Position numbers and translations under genes: made by a program. From Actinomycetota bacterium (GTDB taxonomy: Bacteria; Actinomycetota; Actinomycetes; Nanopelagicales; Nanopelagicaceae): a stretch of DNA of 64,000 bases. Under the pieces are notes generated by a model. The model saw nothing but the letters and a program-made list of their open reading frames with translations. It searched no databases and was not told the origin of the DNA. The stretch spans positions 1 to 64,000 of the forward strand of contig VGAJ01000002.1 of NCBI GenBank assembly GCA_016870795.1, given 5' to 3'. This document shows, piece after piece, positions 26,690 to 34,414 of the stretch; the first letter of the stretch is position 1; every line of letters begins with the position of its first letter.

Positions 26690-27430
26690 ATGTCTGAAAA
26701 GAGTTTAGAGGTCTCTGGCCTTGCCTATGCCTATCCTGATGGAAATCAAGCGCTCTATGGAGTCAACCTCTCTATAAATCAGGGAGAGAGAGTTGCGCTG
26801 CTTGGTCCAAATGGGGCAGGAAAAACGACTTTAGTTCTTCATCTAAATGGCATCATCCCAACGATGCAAGGACAGGTACGAGTAGCTGGTAAGTTAGTTG
26901 ATTCAAAAAATGCAGAGAGTATTAAATCTGTTCGCCATAAAGTTGGAGTCGTTTTTCAAGATCCTGATGATCAATTATTTATGCCAACCGTTGGTCAGGA
27001 TGTCGCCTTTGGTCCCTACAACTCAGGGCTACGCGGAATAGAGCTAGAAAAGGCAGTTACGGAGGCTCTGGAATTAGTGGGAATGAGTGAATTTATTGAT
27101 AGGCCTCCCCATCATCTCTCCTTTGGCCAGAGAAGAAGGGTTGCTGTAGCCACAGTTCTAGCGATGAAACCAGAGATTTTGGTGATGGATGAGCCATCAT
27201 CAAATCTAGATCCTGCTGCGCGGCGAGAGCTAGCAGAGATAATCACATCACTTGATGTCACTTTGCTTATGGTCACCCATGATCTGCCATTTGCATATGA
27301 ACTCTGCCAGCGCGCGGTAATACTTTCGGCTGGCGTTGTTGCAGCAGATGATGAGATTTCAAAAGTGCTGTCAAATAAGCAACTTTTAACAGCCAATCGC
27401 TTGGAGCTTCCTAAAGGTTTTAACCTCTAG
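26690..27430 (+). CDS. cbiO: Ni/Co ECF transporter ATPase CbiO
   Basis: ATP-binding subunit, 246 residues. Walker A GPNGAGKTT, Q-loop VFQDPDDQLF (with the ECF-type DPDDQ), signature LSFGQRRR, Walker B ILVMDEPSSNLDP, H-loop VTHD. It follows cbiQ by 15 bp and completes cbiMNQO. The frame's stop shares CTAG with the stop of the convergent SDR gene. Confidence 0.93.
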   Translation: MSEKSLEVSGLAYAYPDGNQALYGVNLSINQGERVALLGPNGAGKTTLVLHLNGIIPTMQGQVRVAGKLVDSKNAESIKSVRHKVGVVFQDPDDQLFMPTVGQDVAFGPYNSGLRGIELEKAVTEALELVGMSEFIDRPPHHLSFGQRRRVAVATVLAMKPEILVMDEPSSNLDPAARRELAEIITSLDVTLLMVTHDLPFAYELCQRAVILSAGVVAADDEISKVLSNKQLLTANRLELPKGFNL

Positions 27431-28257
27431 TCAAGGAAGAAGTCAAGGAGAAAATCAGTAGTTCCTGGAACAACAGAGTACTTCTCTAAATCAGTAATCC
27501 CCTCTGATGCTAGAACTTCATCATCAACAAAAAAGTTACCACTACAAGAAGCAGATTCACGATTTAAAATAATATAAGCAGCATCGGCCAGAATCTCAGG
27601 GGTGCGACAGGCGGCAGTATCAACTCCAGGGATCATTGCAAGTGCTGCAGTATCAATTGCAGTCCTTGGCCAGAGGGCGTTAACAGCTATCTTATCTCGC
27701 TTAAACTCCTCGGCCATTCCAAGAACACACATACTCATTCCATATTTAGCCATTGTGTAGGCCACATGGTTTCTAAACCACTTTGCCTTCATTGAAAGCG
27801 GAGGCGAGAGAGTCAAGATGTGAGGATTTCGGCCAGCTTTAGCACTTTCTTGCAGGTGCGGTAGAACTGCTTGGGAGGTTAGAAAGGTTCCCCGAACATT
27901 TACATCAAACATTAAATCAAATCTCTTAGCAGGCGTTTGCAGCGTGGGGGTGAGATTAATAGCGCTCGCGTTGTTAATTAAGATATCAATGCCGCCAAAC
28001 TCTTTCGCAGCTTGATCAACAGCTGCGCTTATCTGATTTTCATCCCTTAAGTCGCATTGAATAGCGAGGGCCTTTCCCCCAGCGGCTGTGATTTCACTTG
28101 CTGCGGTGTGGATGGTTCCTGGAAGCTTTGGATTTGGTTCATTAGTTTTAGCAGCAATTGCAATCATTGCTCCGTCTTTTGCAGCCCTGATAGCGATGGC
28201 TAGTCCAATACCTCGAGATCCGCCAGTAATAAAAATCTTCTTTCCTGCAAGACTCAT
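27427..28257 (-). CDS. Short-chain dehydrogenase, HSDL2-like
   Basis: NAD(P)-dependent SDR, 276 residues. Cofactor motif ITGGSRGIGLAIA (about 9-21), NNAS, catalytic YTMAK (Tyr/Lys), and the distinctive KTNEPNPKLPGTIHTAA and RNPHILTLSPPL segments of hydroxysteroid dehydrogenase-like protein 2. These are linked to fatty-acid metabolism. It begins immediately after the enoyl-CoA hydratase stop, so the two are cotranscribed, which supports a lipid-catabolic role. Substrate unknown. Confidence 0.87.
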   Translation of the reverse strand: MSLAGKKIFITGGSRGIGLAIAIRAAKDGAMIAIAAKTNEPNPKLPGTIHTAASEITAAGGKALAIQCDLRDENQISAAVDQAAKEFGGIDILINNASAINLTPTLQTPAKRFDLMFDVNVRGTFLTSQAVLPHLQESAKAGRNPHILTLSPPLSMKAKWFRNHVAYTMAKYGMSMCVLGMAEEFKRDKIAVNALWPRTAIDTAALAMIPGVDTAACRTPEILADAAYIILNRESASCSGNFFVDDEVLASEGITDLEKYSVVPGTTDFLLDFFLD

Positions 28258-29001
28258 CTACTTACCCTTCTTTGCTGCTAGTTTCATAAAGGCCTCTTGA
28301 GCCTCATCGGATTCAAGGGCGCGCAGGAAGAGCTCCCCTTCTGCCTGCATTACCACTTTAACCTTCTCATGGAGATCACTCTTTAATAGTGCTTTTGTCT
28401 GCAAGATTGCATTTGGCGGCTGGCTTGCAAGCTTTAGCGCAATTTTCTTAGTCTCATCTTTTGGATTTTCAGCTATGCCTGCAATTAGACCCATCTCAAC
28501 TGCCTGCTTCGCGTTAAAAGGTTCTCCAGTGAGAAGAATCTGCGCAGCTTTTTGATATCCCACAAGTCTTGGAAATAGCAGAGTTGCCCCAGCTTCAGGA
28601 ACAAGGCCTAGGTTCACAAATGGCATTGAAAAGATAGTTTTCTCAGATGCAATAGTGATATCGCAGTGAAGCAACATCGTTGTTCCTATCCCAATTGCAT
28701 TTCCTGAAACTGCTGCAAGGAGTGGCTTTGTGAAATTGTGAATTTCTTGCAGGAAATTCCAAACAGGTGAGCCAGGCTCATGAGGCGGATTGTTAAGAAA
28801 ATCAAAGATGTCATTTCCAGCGGTGAAATGTGGCCCTTCATGCGTGATAACTACTGCTCTAATCCCAAAGTCGCCGTTGGCCTCTTTGAGCGCATCGGCG
28901 AGAAGTTGATACATATCTCGGGTGATGGCATTCTGTTTTGCCACCCGATTCAGAGTTAAGGTCAGGACCTGCTCATCTAGGGACGTAAGGACCTCACTCA
29001 T
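28258..29001 (-). CDS. Enoyl-CoA hydratase/isomerase family protein
   Basis: Crotonase-fold enzyme, 247 residues. The oxyanion-hole motifs are EGPHFTAGNDIFDF (about 54-67) and SGNAIGIGTTMLLHCD (about 100-115); GLVPEAGATLLFPRLVG carries the usual catalytic Glu position. The C-terminal helix LFLRALESDEAQEAFMKL is typical. Precise reaction is not assignable within the crotonase family. It has its own leaderless promoter (TAGGAT, 6 nt, ATG) whose hexamer overlaps the ino1 stop codon. Confidence 0.87.
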   Translation of the reverse strand: MSEVLTSLDEQVLTLTLNRVAKQNAITRDMYQLLADALKEANGDFGIRAVVITHEGPHFTAGNDIFDFLNNPPHEPGSPVWNFLQEIHNFTKPLLAAVSGNAIGIGTTMLLHCDITIASEKTIFSMPFVNLGLVPEAGATLLFPRLVGYQKAAQILLTGEPFNAKQAVEMGLIAGIAENPKDETKKIALKLASQPPNAILQTKALLKSDLHEKVKVVMQAEGELFLRALESDEAQEAFMKLAAKKGK

Positions 29002-29007
29002 CCCTGA

Positions 29008-29013
29008 ATCCTA
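29008..29013 (-). promoter_or_regulatory. -10 element of leaderless enoyl-CoA hydratase gene
   Basis: TAGGAT on the minus strand, 6 nt before ATG 29001. Its first three bases are the TAG stop codon of the upstream ino1 gene. Confidence 0.5.
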
Positions 29014-30099
29014 ACTCTTTAGTTCGCCGGCAATAAAAGCTTTCGTTCTCTTTAGAGCCTCTTCATCTGAGTACTGCTCAGGGGGAGATTTCATAAAGTA
29101 ACTAGATGGCGAAAGAAGTGGCCCGCCAATTCCTCTATCCATCGCAACCTTTGCGCAGCGAAGGGCATCGATAATTACCCCAGCAGAGTTTGGTGAATCC
29201 CAAACCTCAAGTTTGTATTCAATAGTTAGTGGAACATCGCCAAATGCTCGACCTTCAAGTCGAACAAAGGCCCACTTGCGATCATCGAGCCACTGCACAT
29301 AATCAGATGGCCCAATATGAACATTGCCCTCTCCTATATCGTAATCAAGCTGCGATGTAACTGACTGGGTTTTGGAGATCTTCTTTGACTCTAGGCGATC
29401 TCGCTCAAGCATATTTTTAAAGTCCATATTTCCACCAACATTTAATTGATAGGTTCTATCGACTTTGACTCCGCGGTCCTGGAATAGCTTGGTCAGGACT
29501 CGATGGGTAATAGTTGCGCCAACTTGAGATTTAATATCATCACCAACGATTGGAAGGCCAGCCTGTGTGAATTTATCGGCCCACTCAGGGGTTGAAGCGA
29601 TAAAGACTGGAAGTGCGTTAACAAAACCGCAGCCAGCATCAATTGCGCATTGGGCATAAAACTTTGTAGCAACCTCTGAGCCAACAGGCAGATAACAGAC
29701 TAGAACATCGACCTTGGCATCCTTAAGTGCTTTGACTACATCAACAGCTGGCGAATCAGACTCTGTAATTGTCTCCCTGTAATAGCGACCAAGGCCATCA
29801 TGAGTTACACCTCTTAAAACTTTAACTCCAGATTGAGGCACTTCAGAATATTTGATGGTGTTGTTTTCACTAGCCCAGATTGCATCTGAAAGATCAAGAC
29901 CAACTTTTTTCTTATCAACGTCAAATGCAGCAACAAACTTCACATCACCTACGTGATATCCCCCGACGACTACATTCATCAGACCGGGAATCTCTTGATC
30001 CCTTGCCGCATCTCGGTAGTAATGCACCCCTTGCACTAGAGAATTGGCGCAATTACCAATTCCAACTATTGCTACGCGGATCTCTTTATCTGGGCTCAC
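29011..30099 (-). CDS. ino1: Inositol-3-phosphate synthase
   Basis: Converts glucose 6-phosphate to 1D-myo-inositol 3-phosphate, precursor of phosphatidylinositol and mycothiol. The 362-residue protein has the NAD motif [59 protein letters not shown] and the C-terminal [11 protein letters not shown] of the short actinobacterial/archaeal type. It overlaps its PadR regulator by one base (TAGTG), the same pair found in mycobacteria. With the PimB'-type transferase at 40.9-42.1 kb, it suggests phosphatidylinositol mannosides. Confidence 0.95.
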   Translation of the reverse strand: MSPDKEIRVAIVGIGNCANSLVQGVHYYRDAARDQEIPGLMNVVVGGYHVGDVKFVAAFDVDKKKVGLDLSDAIWASENNTIKYSEVPQSGVKVLRGVTHDGLGRYYRETITESDSPAVDVVKALKDAKVDVLVCYLPVGSEVATKFYAQCAIDAGCGFVNALPVFIASTPEWADKFTQAGLPIVGDDIKSQVGATITHRVLTKLFQDRGVKVDRTYQLNVGGNMDFKNMLERDRLESKKISKTQSVTSQLDYDIGEGNVHIGPSDYVQWLDDRKWAFVRLEGRAFGDVPLTIEYKLEVWDSPNSAGVIIDALRCAKVAMDRGIGGPLLSPSSYFMKSPPEQYSDEEALKRTKAFIAGELKS

Positions 30100-30638
30100 T
30101 AGTTTTTCCTTTCAGATCTGATCATTTGATCAAGCCAAGTGATTTCTCGCTCAGCAGTTTCAAGAGAGTGGCGGCGCCACTCCAGAAGATATTTATCAAG
30201 ACCAACGGCTGACTTATCTAGATCAGCTTTTAAGATCTCAGCCTTCTCCTTGAGGCGGCGCTGGCGCCCCTCAAGAATTCTTAATCGATTGCGAGTTGAA
30301 GTTGGACCAAAGAAAGCGACGCTCACTTCAAAGTTATCGTCATCTAGGCCGAGCTCTCCTGCCCCTTGCGTTAATTCATCGAATTTTGATATGCCCCTTT
30401 GGGTTATGGAGTAGACGATTCGAACTCTCTTTGACTTTCCACCCTTGGGAACTTCCAATTGGATGATCAGACCTGCATCAAGCATTCGCTTCAATTGCGG
30501 ATAGAGGACTGAGAATGAGAGAGCTCTAAAGGGGCCAAAGATGGCTGTTAGCCTCTTTCGAAGCTCATAGCCATGCAGGGAGCTCTCCTTTAATAGGCCA
30601 AGGAGGGCAAACTCGAGCGATTCAGCTCTAGATCTCAT
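30099..30638 (-). CDS. PadR family transcriptional regulator, probable repressor of ino1
   Basis: Winged-helix regulator, 179 residues. N-terminal PadR domain: [24 protein letters not shown] (about 7-30), [19 protein letters not shown] as recognition helix, and [16 protein letters not shown] wing. The C-terminal half (about 105-175) is predicted coiled-coil/helical, rich in Arg, Leu and Glu, for dimerisation. It is first in the operon with ino1, and a strong double palindrome lies just upstream, so autoregulation together with ino1 is likely. Confidence 0.9.
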   Translation of the reverse strand: MRSRAESLEFALLGLLKESSLHGYELRKRLTAIFGPFRALSFSVLYPQLKRMLDAGLIIQLEVPKGGKSKRVRIVYSITQRGISKFDELTQGAGELGLDDDNFEVSVAFFGPTSTRNRLRILEGRQRRLKEKAEILKADLDKSAVGLDKYLLEWRRHSLETAEREITWLDQMIRSERKN

Positions 30639-30655
30639 CTACCCCACCCCCTATT

Positions 30656-30676
30656 TATATCGATTCGATATATCGA
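30656..30676. promoter_or_regulatory. Probable PadR operator (overlapping palindromes)
   Basis: Perfect TATATCG-ATT-CGATATA (30656-30672) overlaps perfect TCGATATATCGA (30665-30676). It is 18 bp upstream of the padR start codon and contains a TATAAAT-like -10 on the minus strand. The site would cover the padR-ino1 promoter; it is about 190 bp from the divergent uraA start. Confidence 0.65.
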
Positions 30677-30875
30677 GTAGATAGTAAACCCTGCCTGGCG
30701 CCGCCGCGCAACTCTGACCCGCAAAGATCCCCAGGGTGTCGTTATAAAACTCCCAGATTTGCGCGCGTCAGACTTATTAGTAGCAAATATCAGGCATGCC
30801 CTTTTTTTCTAGAGTTCGCCCGCACTCGAAATATTGCCTACAGAACCAATTGGCGCACTACAAATGAGGACCGAC

Positions 30876-32141
30876 ATGAGCCTTCTCTCATGGAAGCTAC
30901 ACGGAACTGGAAAGAGCATTGCCCCTGGCGAGGTTGTCTCGACAGATGAACGTTTAAGTTGGCCGCGCACCATTGGCGTTGGTTTCCAACATATTGCAGC
31001 AATGTTCGGAGCTACTTTCCTAGTTCCAATTCTTACGGGCCTACCCCCTACCACCACTCTTTTCTTCTCTGGCGTGGGAACGATTCTCTTCCTCATCATT
31101 ACTCAAAATAAAGTTCCAAGCTATCTTGGATCATCCTTTGCATTCCTTGCTCCAATTGCCGCATCTGTTAAAAGTGACAGCATGGCAGTTGCCCTCGGCG
31201 GCGTGGTTGCAACCGGAGTCCTATTGGCCCTCGTCGGTCTAATTGCTCGCGCAGTTGGAACTGGCTGGATTAATTGGATGTTGCCTCCTGTCGTTACTGG
31301 AACCATCGTTATGGTCATCGGCCTAAACCTTGCTCCAGCTGCTAAAAATGGTTTAGCAAGTGGACCAGTTCTAGGAACTTTGACCCTGCTTGCAATCGCA
31401 TCATTTGCAGCCTTCTCACGCGGCTTCATTGGGCGCATTTCGATTTTCCTCGGAGTTGTTGTGGGATATCTAGTGGCATTTGTCATGGGAGATGTCAACA
31501 CTAATGGAATCTCGTCAGCTAAATGGATTGCTGCCCCAACTTTTACTACTCCTGAATTCAAAGTCAGCGCCATCATTCTCTTCATCCCAGTAGTTCTGGT
31601 GCTGATTGCTGAAAACGTTGGACATGTTAAAGCGGTATCAAATATGACTGGCAAAGATCTTGATGATCAGATGGGTAATGCCCTATTTGCTGATGGCGTT
31701 GCTACCAGCCTTGCGGGCGCTGGCGGCGGCTCAGGAACCACCACTTATGCTGAAAATATCGGTGTAATGGCTGCTACTCGAGTTTATTCAACCGCGGCAT
31801 ATTGGATTGCAGCTTTTGGCGCAATCATCTTGTCGGTATCACCAAAGTTTGGCGCAGTTCTTAGCGCTATTCCTGGTGGAGTTCTAGGAGGAGCGCAAGT
31901 TGCTCTCTTTGGAATGATCGGAATTCTAGGAGCAAAAATCTGGATTGAATCAAAGGTGAATTTCACTGATTCCACCAATTTGCTCGTGGTTGCTACCGCA
32001 ATCATCATAGGAATTGCTGATGTCTCCTGGACCAGTGGTGATTTCACATTTAATGGAATCATCAACGCAACCTTGGTTGCAATCGTTGGTTATCGCGTAT
32101 TTCACAATATCTCCAAATCGCGTGGAACCAGCGTTTCATAA
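30876..32141 (+). CDS. uraA: Uracil/xanthine permease (NCS2 family, UraA-like)
   Basis: Proton-coupled nucleobase importer, 421 residues with about 12-14 helices. Opening LSWPRTIGVGFQHIAAMFGATFLVP and the substrate-site motifs IAENVGHVKAVS (about 243-254) and GTTTYAENIGVMAATRVYS mark the uracil branch of NCS2. ATG 30876 is chosen because AGGA ends 5 nt before it; in-frame ATG 30864 and TTG 30834 are less convincing. The 237-bp region upstream holds the PadR operator and, closer in, nothing I recognise as a known riboswitch. A strong terminator follows. Confidence 0.92.
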   Translation: MSLLSWKLHGTGKSIAPGEVVSTDERLSWPRTIGVGFQHIAAMFGATFLVPILTGLPPTTTLFFSGVGTILFLIITQNKVPSYLGSSFAFLAPIAASVKSDSMAVALGGVVATGVLLALVGLIARAVGTGWINWMLPPVVTGTIVMVIGLNLAPAAKNGLASGPVLGTLTLLAIASFAAFSRGFIGRISIFLGVVVGYLVAFVMGDVNTNGISSAKWIAAPTFTTPEFKVSAIILFIPVVLVLIAENVGHVKAVSNMTGKDLDDQMGNALFADGVATSLAGAGGGSGTTTYAENIGVMAATRVYSTAAYWIAAFGAIILSVSPKFGAVLSAIPGGVLGGAQVALFGMIGILGAKIWIESKVNFTDSTNLLVVATAIIIGIADVSWTSGDFTFNGIINATLVAIVGYRVFHNISKSRGTSVS

Positions 32142-32176
32142 ATCAGCAGTAAATTAGCTATCTAGAGTAGTTAATT

Positions 32177-32212
32177 GAGGCGCCTGGCTTAGCCGCTAGG
32201 CGCCTCTTTATT
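32177..32212 (+). terminator. Rho-independent terminator of uraA
   Basis: GAGGCGCCT (32177-32185) pairs perfectly with AGGCGCCTC (32198-32206), with a small inner GGCT/AGCC stem, followed by TTTATTTAT. It lies 36 bp after the uraA stop. Confidence 0.9.
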
Positions 32213-32239
32213 TATCCCTTTTTCTAGGCAAAAGTGTTG

Positions 32240-32245
32240 GATAAT
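32240..32245 (+). promoter_or_regulatory. -10 element of leaderless LysE-type gene
   Basis: GATAAT, 6 nt, ATG 32252; same arrangement and sequence as at nadA. Confidence 0.55.
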
Positions 32246-32251
32246 TCTCCG

Positions 32252-32893
32252 ATGATTCTCGACTTCCCAGCTAGATATCCTGAATTTCTAATTGCTGCGA
32301 TGATCATTATTTTGGCCCCAGGGCCAAGTGTGCTCTTCATTATTGCTAGGGCAATTGCTTGGGGCAGAGCAACTGCGATTGCATCAGTTGCAGGAAATGT
32401 CACAGGCGCATTTACCCTCTCACTTGCGGTGGCATTTGGCTTGGGGCCGATTCTGCAGGCAAGTGAGTTAGCTTTTATTGGAGTGCAACTTCTTGGCGGG
32501 CTCTATCTGATCTATCTAGGCCTTGATGCAATAAAACACTCAAGAATTCATGCCGATGATATGGTCAATCAAGGCGATATCAAGCCTTCAAATATTAGGT
32601 CGATAAAAGATGGCTTCTGGGTTGGAGCGTTAAATCCCAAGGGGCTGGTTTTCTTTGCCGCTATCTTGCCGCAATTTGTTGATAAGGGATCAGATAGCGT
32701 GACTGAACAGCTGGTAATTATGGGGGCGACTTTTGCAATTCTGGCTTTCTTCTCTGATGGCACCTGGGGCTTAATTGCTGGAACAGTTAGGCAGTGGCTA
32801 GCCACCTCCCCGCAGCGCTTAGTTCTCATGCGCCGTATTGGCGGGCTGGTAATGATCACCCTTGGAATATTTACCTTGACTTCAGCGATCTAA
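32252..32893 (+). CDS. LysE/RhtB family amino acid exporter
   Basis: Small exporter of amino acids or homoserine lactone-like compounds, 213 residues and about six helices. The N-terminal APGPSVLFIIARAIAWGRATAI is the family signature; LLGGLYLIYLGLDAIK and FWVGALNPKGLVFFAAILPQFV follow. Start at ATG 32252 rather than in-frame GTG 32234 because GATAAT stands 6 nt before it. Specificity unknown. Confidence 0.88.
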   Translation: MILDFPARYPEFLIAAMIIILAPGPSVLFIIARAIAWGRATAIASVAGNVTGAFTLSLAVAFGLGPILQASELAFIGVQLLGGLYLIYLGLDAIKHSRIHADDMVNQGDIKPSNIRSIKDGFWVGALNPKGLVFFAAILPQFVDKGSDSVTEQLVIMGATFAILAFFSDGTWGLIAGTVRQWLATSPQRLVLMRRIGGLVMITLGIFTLTSAI

Positions 32894-32918
32894 TCGATGA
32901 AATGTCAGTGCCCCAAGG

Positions 32919-32924
32919 CAGAAT
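32919..32924 (+). promoter_or_regulatory. -10 element of leaderless Cas4-like gene
   Basis: CAGAAT, 6 nt, ATG 32931. The first base departs from TAnnnT but the spacing matches. Confidence 0.4.
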
Positions 32925-32930
32925 CACGCC

Positions 32931-33605
32931 ATGAGCAAAGCTAGAGAGTTTATAAGCCCGAGTGATTTAACTTTTTCTTGGAATGGATGCCATCGCTGCC
33001 TATGGCTTAATTACAACCATGGCGTTAAGGCTCCATCATTTTTCCCATTAGTTGGCGAGCTCTCTGCGATGCAGGAGAAACACTTTAATGGCGCTAAGTC
33101 AAAAGATTTACACCCAGAAATTAAGCCAGGCAAAGTCTTAGATCGCGGTGGTTGGGTTAAATCAATGCCAATTACCTATAACTCAAATCCATCTCCCTAT
33201 GCCATAAGAGGAAAATACGACTTACTGATGGAATTTGAAGATGGCACCTATGGCGTAATAGATTGCAAATTCCAAGGAAAAAATAACGATAAGAGTGACT
33301 TTTACTCTCCTCAACTTGAAGCCTATGCCTTTGCGCTAGAAAATCCACTCCAAGGAGAGCCAAAGCAGATTTCAGTTCTCGGTCTTCTTGTCTGGTCGCC
33401 TGAAAATCCTGAAGGCAACCCTGAAAGTGGCTTTAGCCTTAACTTGAGTAGCGCTTGGTATCCAATTACGAGAAATCCAGTTGGACTAGCAGAGCGGCTA
33501 CAGGACTTTATTCAGGTAATTAGCGGCGAAGTTCCAAGCGCTGATGCAACTTGTGATACTTGCAAATTCATTACTACGCGCCGAGAGATCTTTGGCCAAG
33601 AGTAA
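32931..33605 (+). CDS. PD-(D/E)XK nuclease, Cas4/RecB-like with candidate Fe-S cysteines
   Basis: A 224-residue soluble protein with RecB-type nuclease motifs: Asp97 in GKYDLLMEF, then Asp111 and Lys113 in VIDCKFQ (motif D-Xn-DxK), and the RecB QxxxY motif as Gln128-Tyr132 in SPQLEAYAF. Four cysteines are arranged as pairs at the two ends: C20xxC23 (NGCHRC) and C208xxC211 (TCDTC), the layout by which Cas4, AddB and Dna2 staple a 4Fe-4S cluster across the fold. No cas genes, CRISPR array or recombination genes are near. Function is not known; a DNA-repair or single-strand processing role is plausible. Confidence 0.75.
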   Translation: MSKAREFISPSDLTFSWNGCHRCLWLNYNHGVKAPSFFPLVGELSAMQEKHFNGAKSKDLHPEIKPGKVLDRGGWVKSMPITYNSNPSPYAIRGKYDLLMEFEDGTYGVIDCKFQGKNNDKSDFYSPQLEAYAFALENPLQGEPKQISVLGLLVWSPENPEGNPESGFSLNLSSAWYPITRNPVGLAERLQDFIQVISGEVPSADATCDTCKFITTRREIFGQE

Positions 33606-34367
33606 TTACTCCTGGCTCTTTTTCCTCTCGCGTCGTCTCTGCTCATCTAGAGCTTCTTTAGCTTGCGAGGCATAGATATCGACATATTCTTGTCCTGAGA
33701 GCTCTTGCAATTTCTTCATCAGGGAATCGGTTGCCTTTCTTAACTCCTCCGGATCATTTGATTTATCCGGGGTTGGAAAATACATCGGCTCACCAAAGAC
33801 CATCTTTACTCGCATAATCTTTGGAATTACTTTTCCCGTTGGTTGAATCTCTGCAGTATGAAACATTGCAACTGGCACAATAGGAGCGCCACTTTCCATA
33901 GCAAGTCTTGCTATTCCAGTTCTTCCTCTATACAGCCGGCCATCTGGAGATCTGGTTCCTTCGGGATAGATACCAAGGCAGCCGCCCTCTGCAAGAACAG
34001 AGAGTCCGGTAAGTAGCGCTGCCTCGCTTCTAGATCCTCCGGCTCGATCAACTGAGACTTGGCCAAGTGCGATAAAGGTTAGCTTCTTAGCCAATCCCTT
34101 AAGCCCTGGAGATGTGAAGTATTCACTCTTGGCTAGAAAGGTTACCTTTCTTGGAATTACTAACGGCATAAATATTGAATCACTAAAGGAGAGATGGTTT
34201 GAAGCAATAATTACTGGGCCGGTTGCAGGTACAAATCGAAGTCCGGAAACCTTTGGCCTAAAGAGCAAGGTAAGCACTGGTAGCAGGAAAGATTTAAGAA
34301 GGCCGTAGGCGATCTTGTCGCCAGCAACCATTGCTTCAACTTTATTCTTTTTTCGCCTTAGCGTCAT
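33606..34367 (-). CDS. Lysophospholipid acyltransferase (PlsC-like)
   Basis: Membrane-associated acyltransferase, 253 residues. Catalytic SNHLSFSDS (HX4D, about residue 56), VTFLAKSEYF, IYPEGTRSPDGRLYRGRTG, and PIVPVAMFHT. The family member next to this ROK/SRPBCC/fadD15 block in mycobacteria is Rv2182c, so the position is conserved. A charged C-terminal tail (EALDEQRRRERKKSQE) ends the protein. It ends one base after the convergent nuclease gene stop. Confidence 0.88.
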   Translation of the reverse strand: MTLRRKKNKVEAMVAGDKIAYGLLKSFLLPVLTLLFRPKVSGLRFVPATGPVIIASNHLSFSDSIFMPLVIPRKVTFLAKSEYFTSPGLKGLAKKLTFIALGQVSVDRAGGSRSEAALLTGLSVLAEGGCLGIYPEGTRSPDGRLYRGRTGIARLAMESGAPIVPVAMFHTAEIQPTGKVIPKIMRVKMVFGEPMYFPTPDKSNDPEELRKATDSLMKKLQELSGQEYVDIYASQAKEALDEQRRRERKKSQE

Positions 34368-34414
34368 GGCCCTAATTTAGAGCCTTTTGCCCCTCTTATG
34401 ACACTATGCGTGTC

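Noticed and set aside
30720-30763. Possible regulatory stem (CGCAAA...TTTGCG) in the uraA leader
   Set aside because: Only a 6-bp stem with a 32-nt interior lacking the conserved bases of purine, PRPP or other known riboswitches; could be chance.
30794-30808. GGCATGCC followed by T7 upstream of uraA as a terminator or attenuator
   Set aside because: The palindrome cannot form a usable loop and the stem would be too short.
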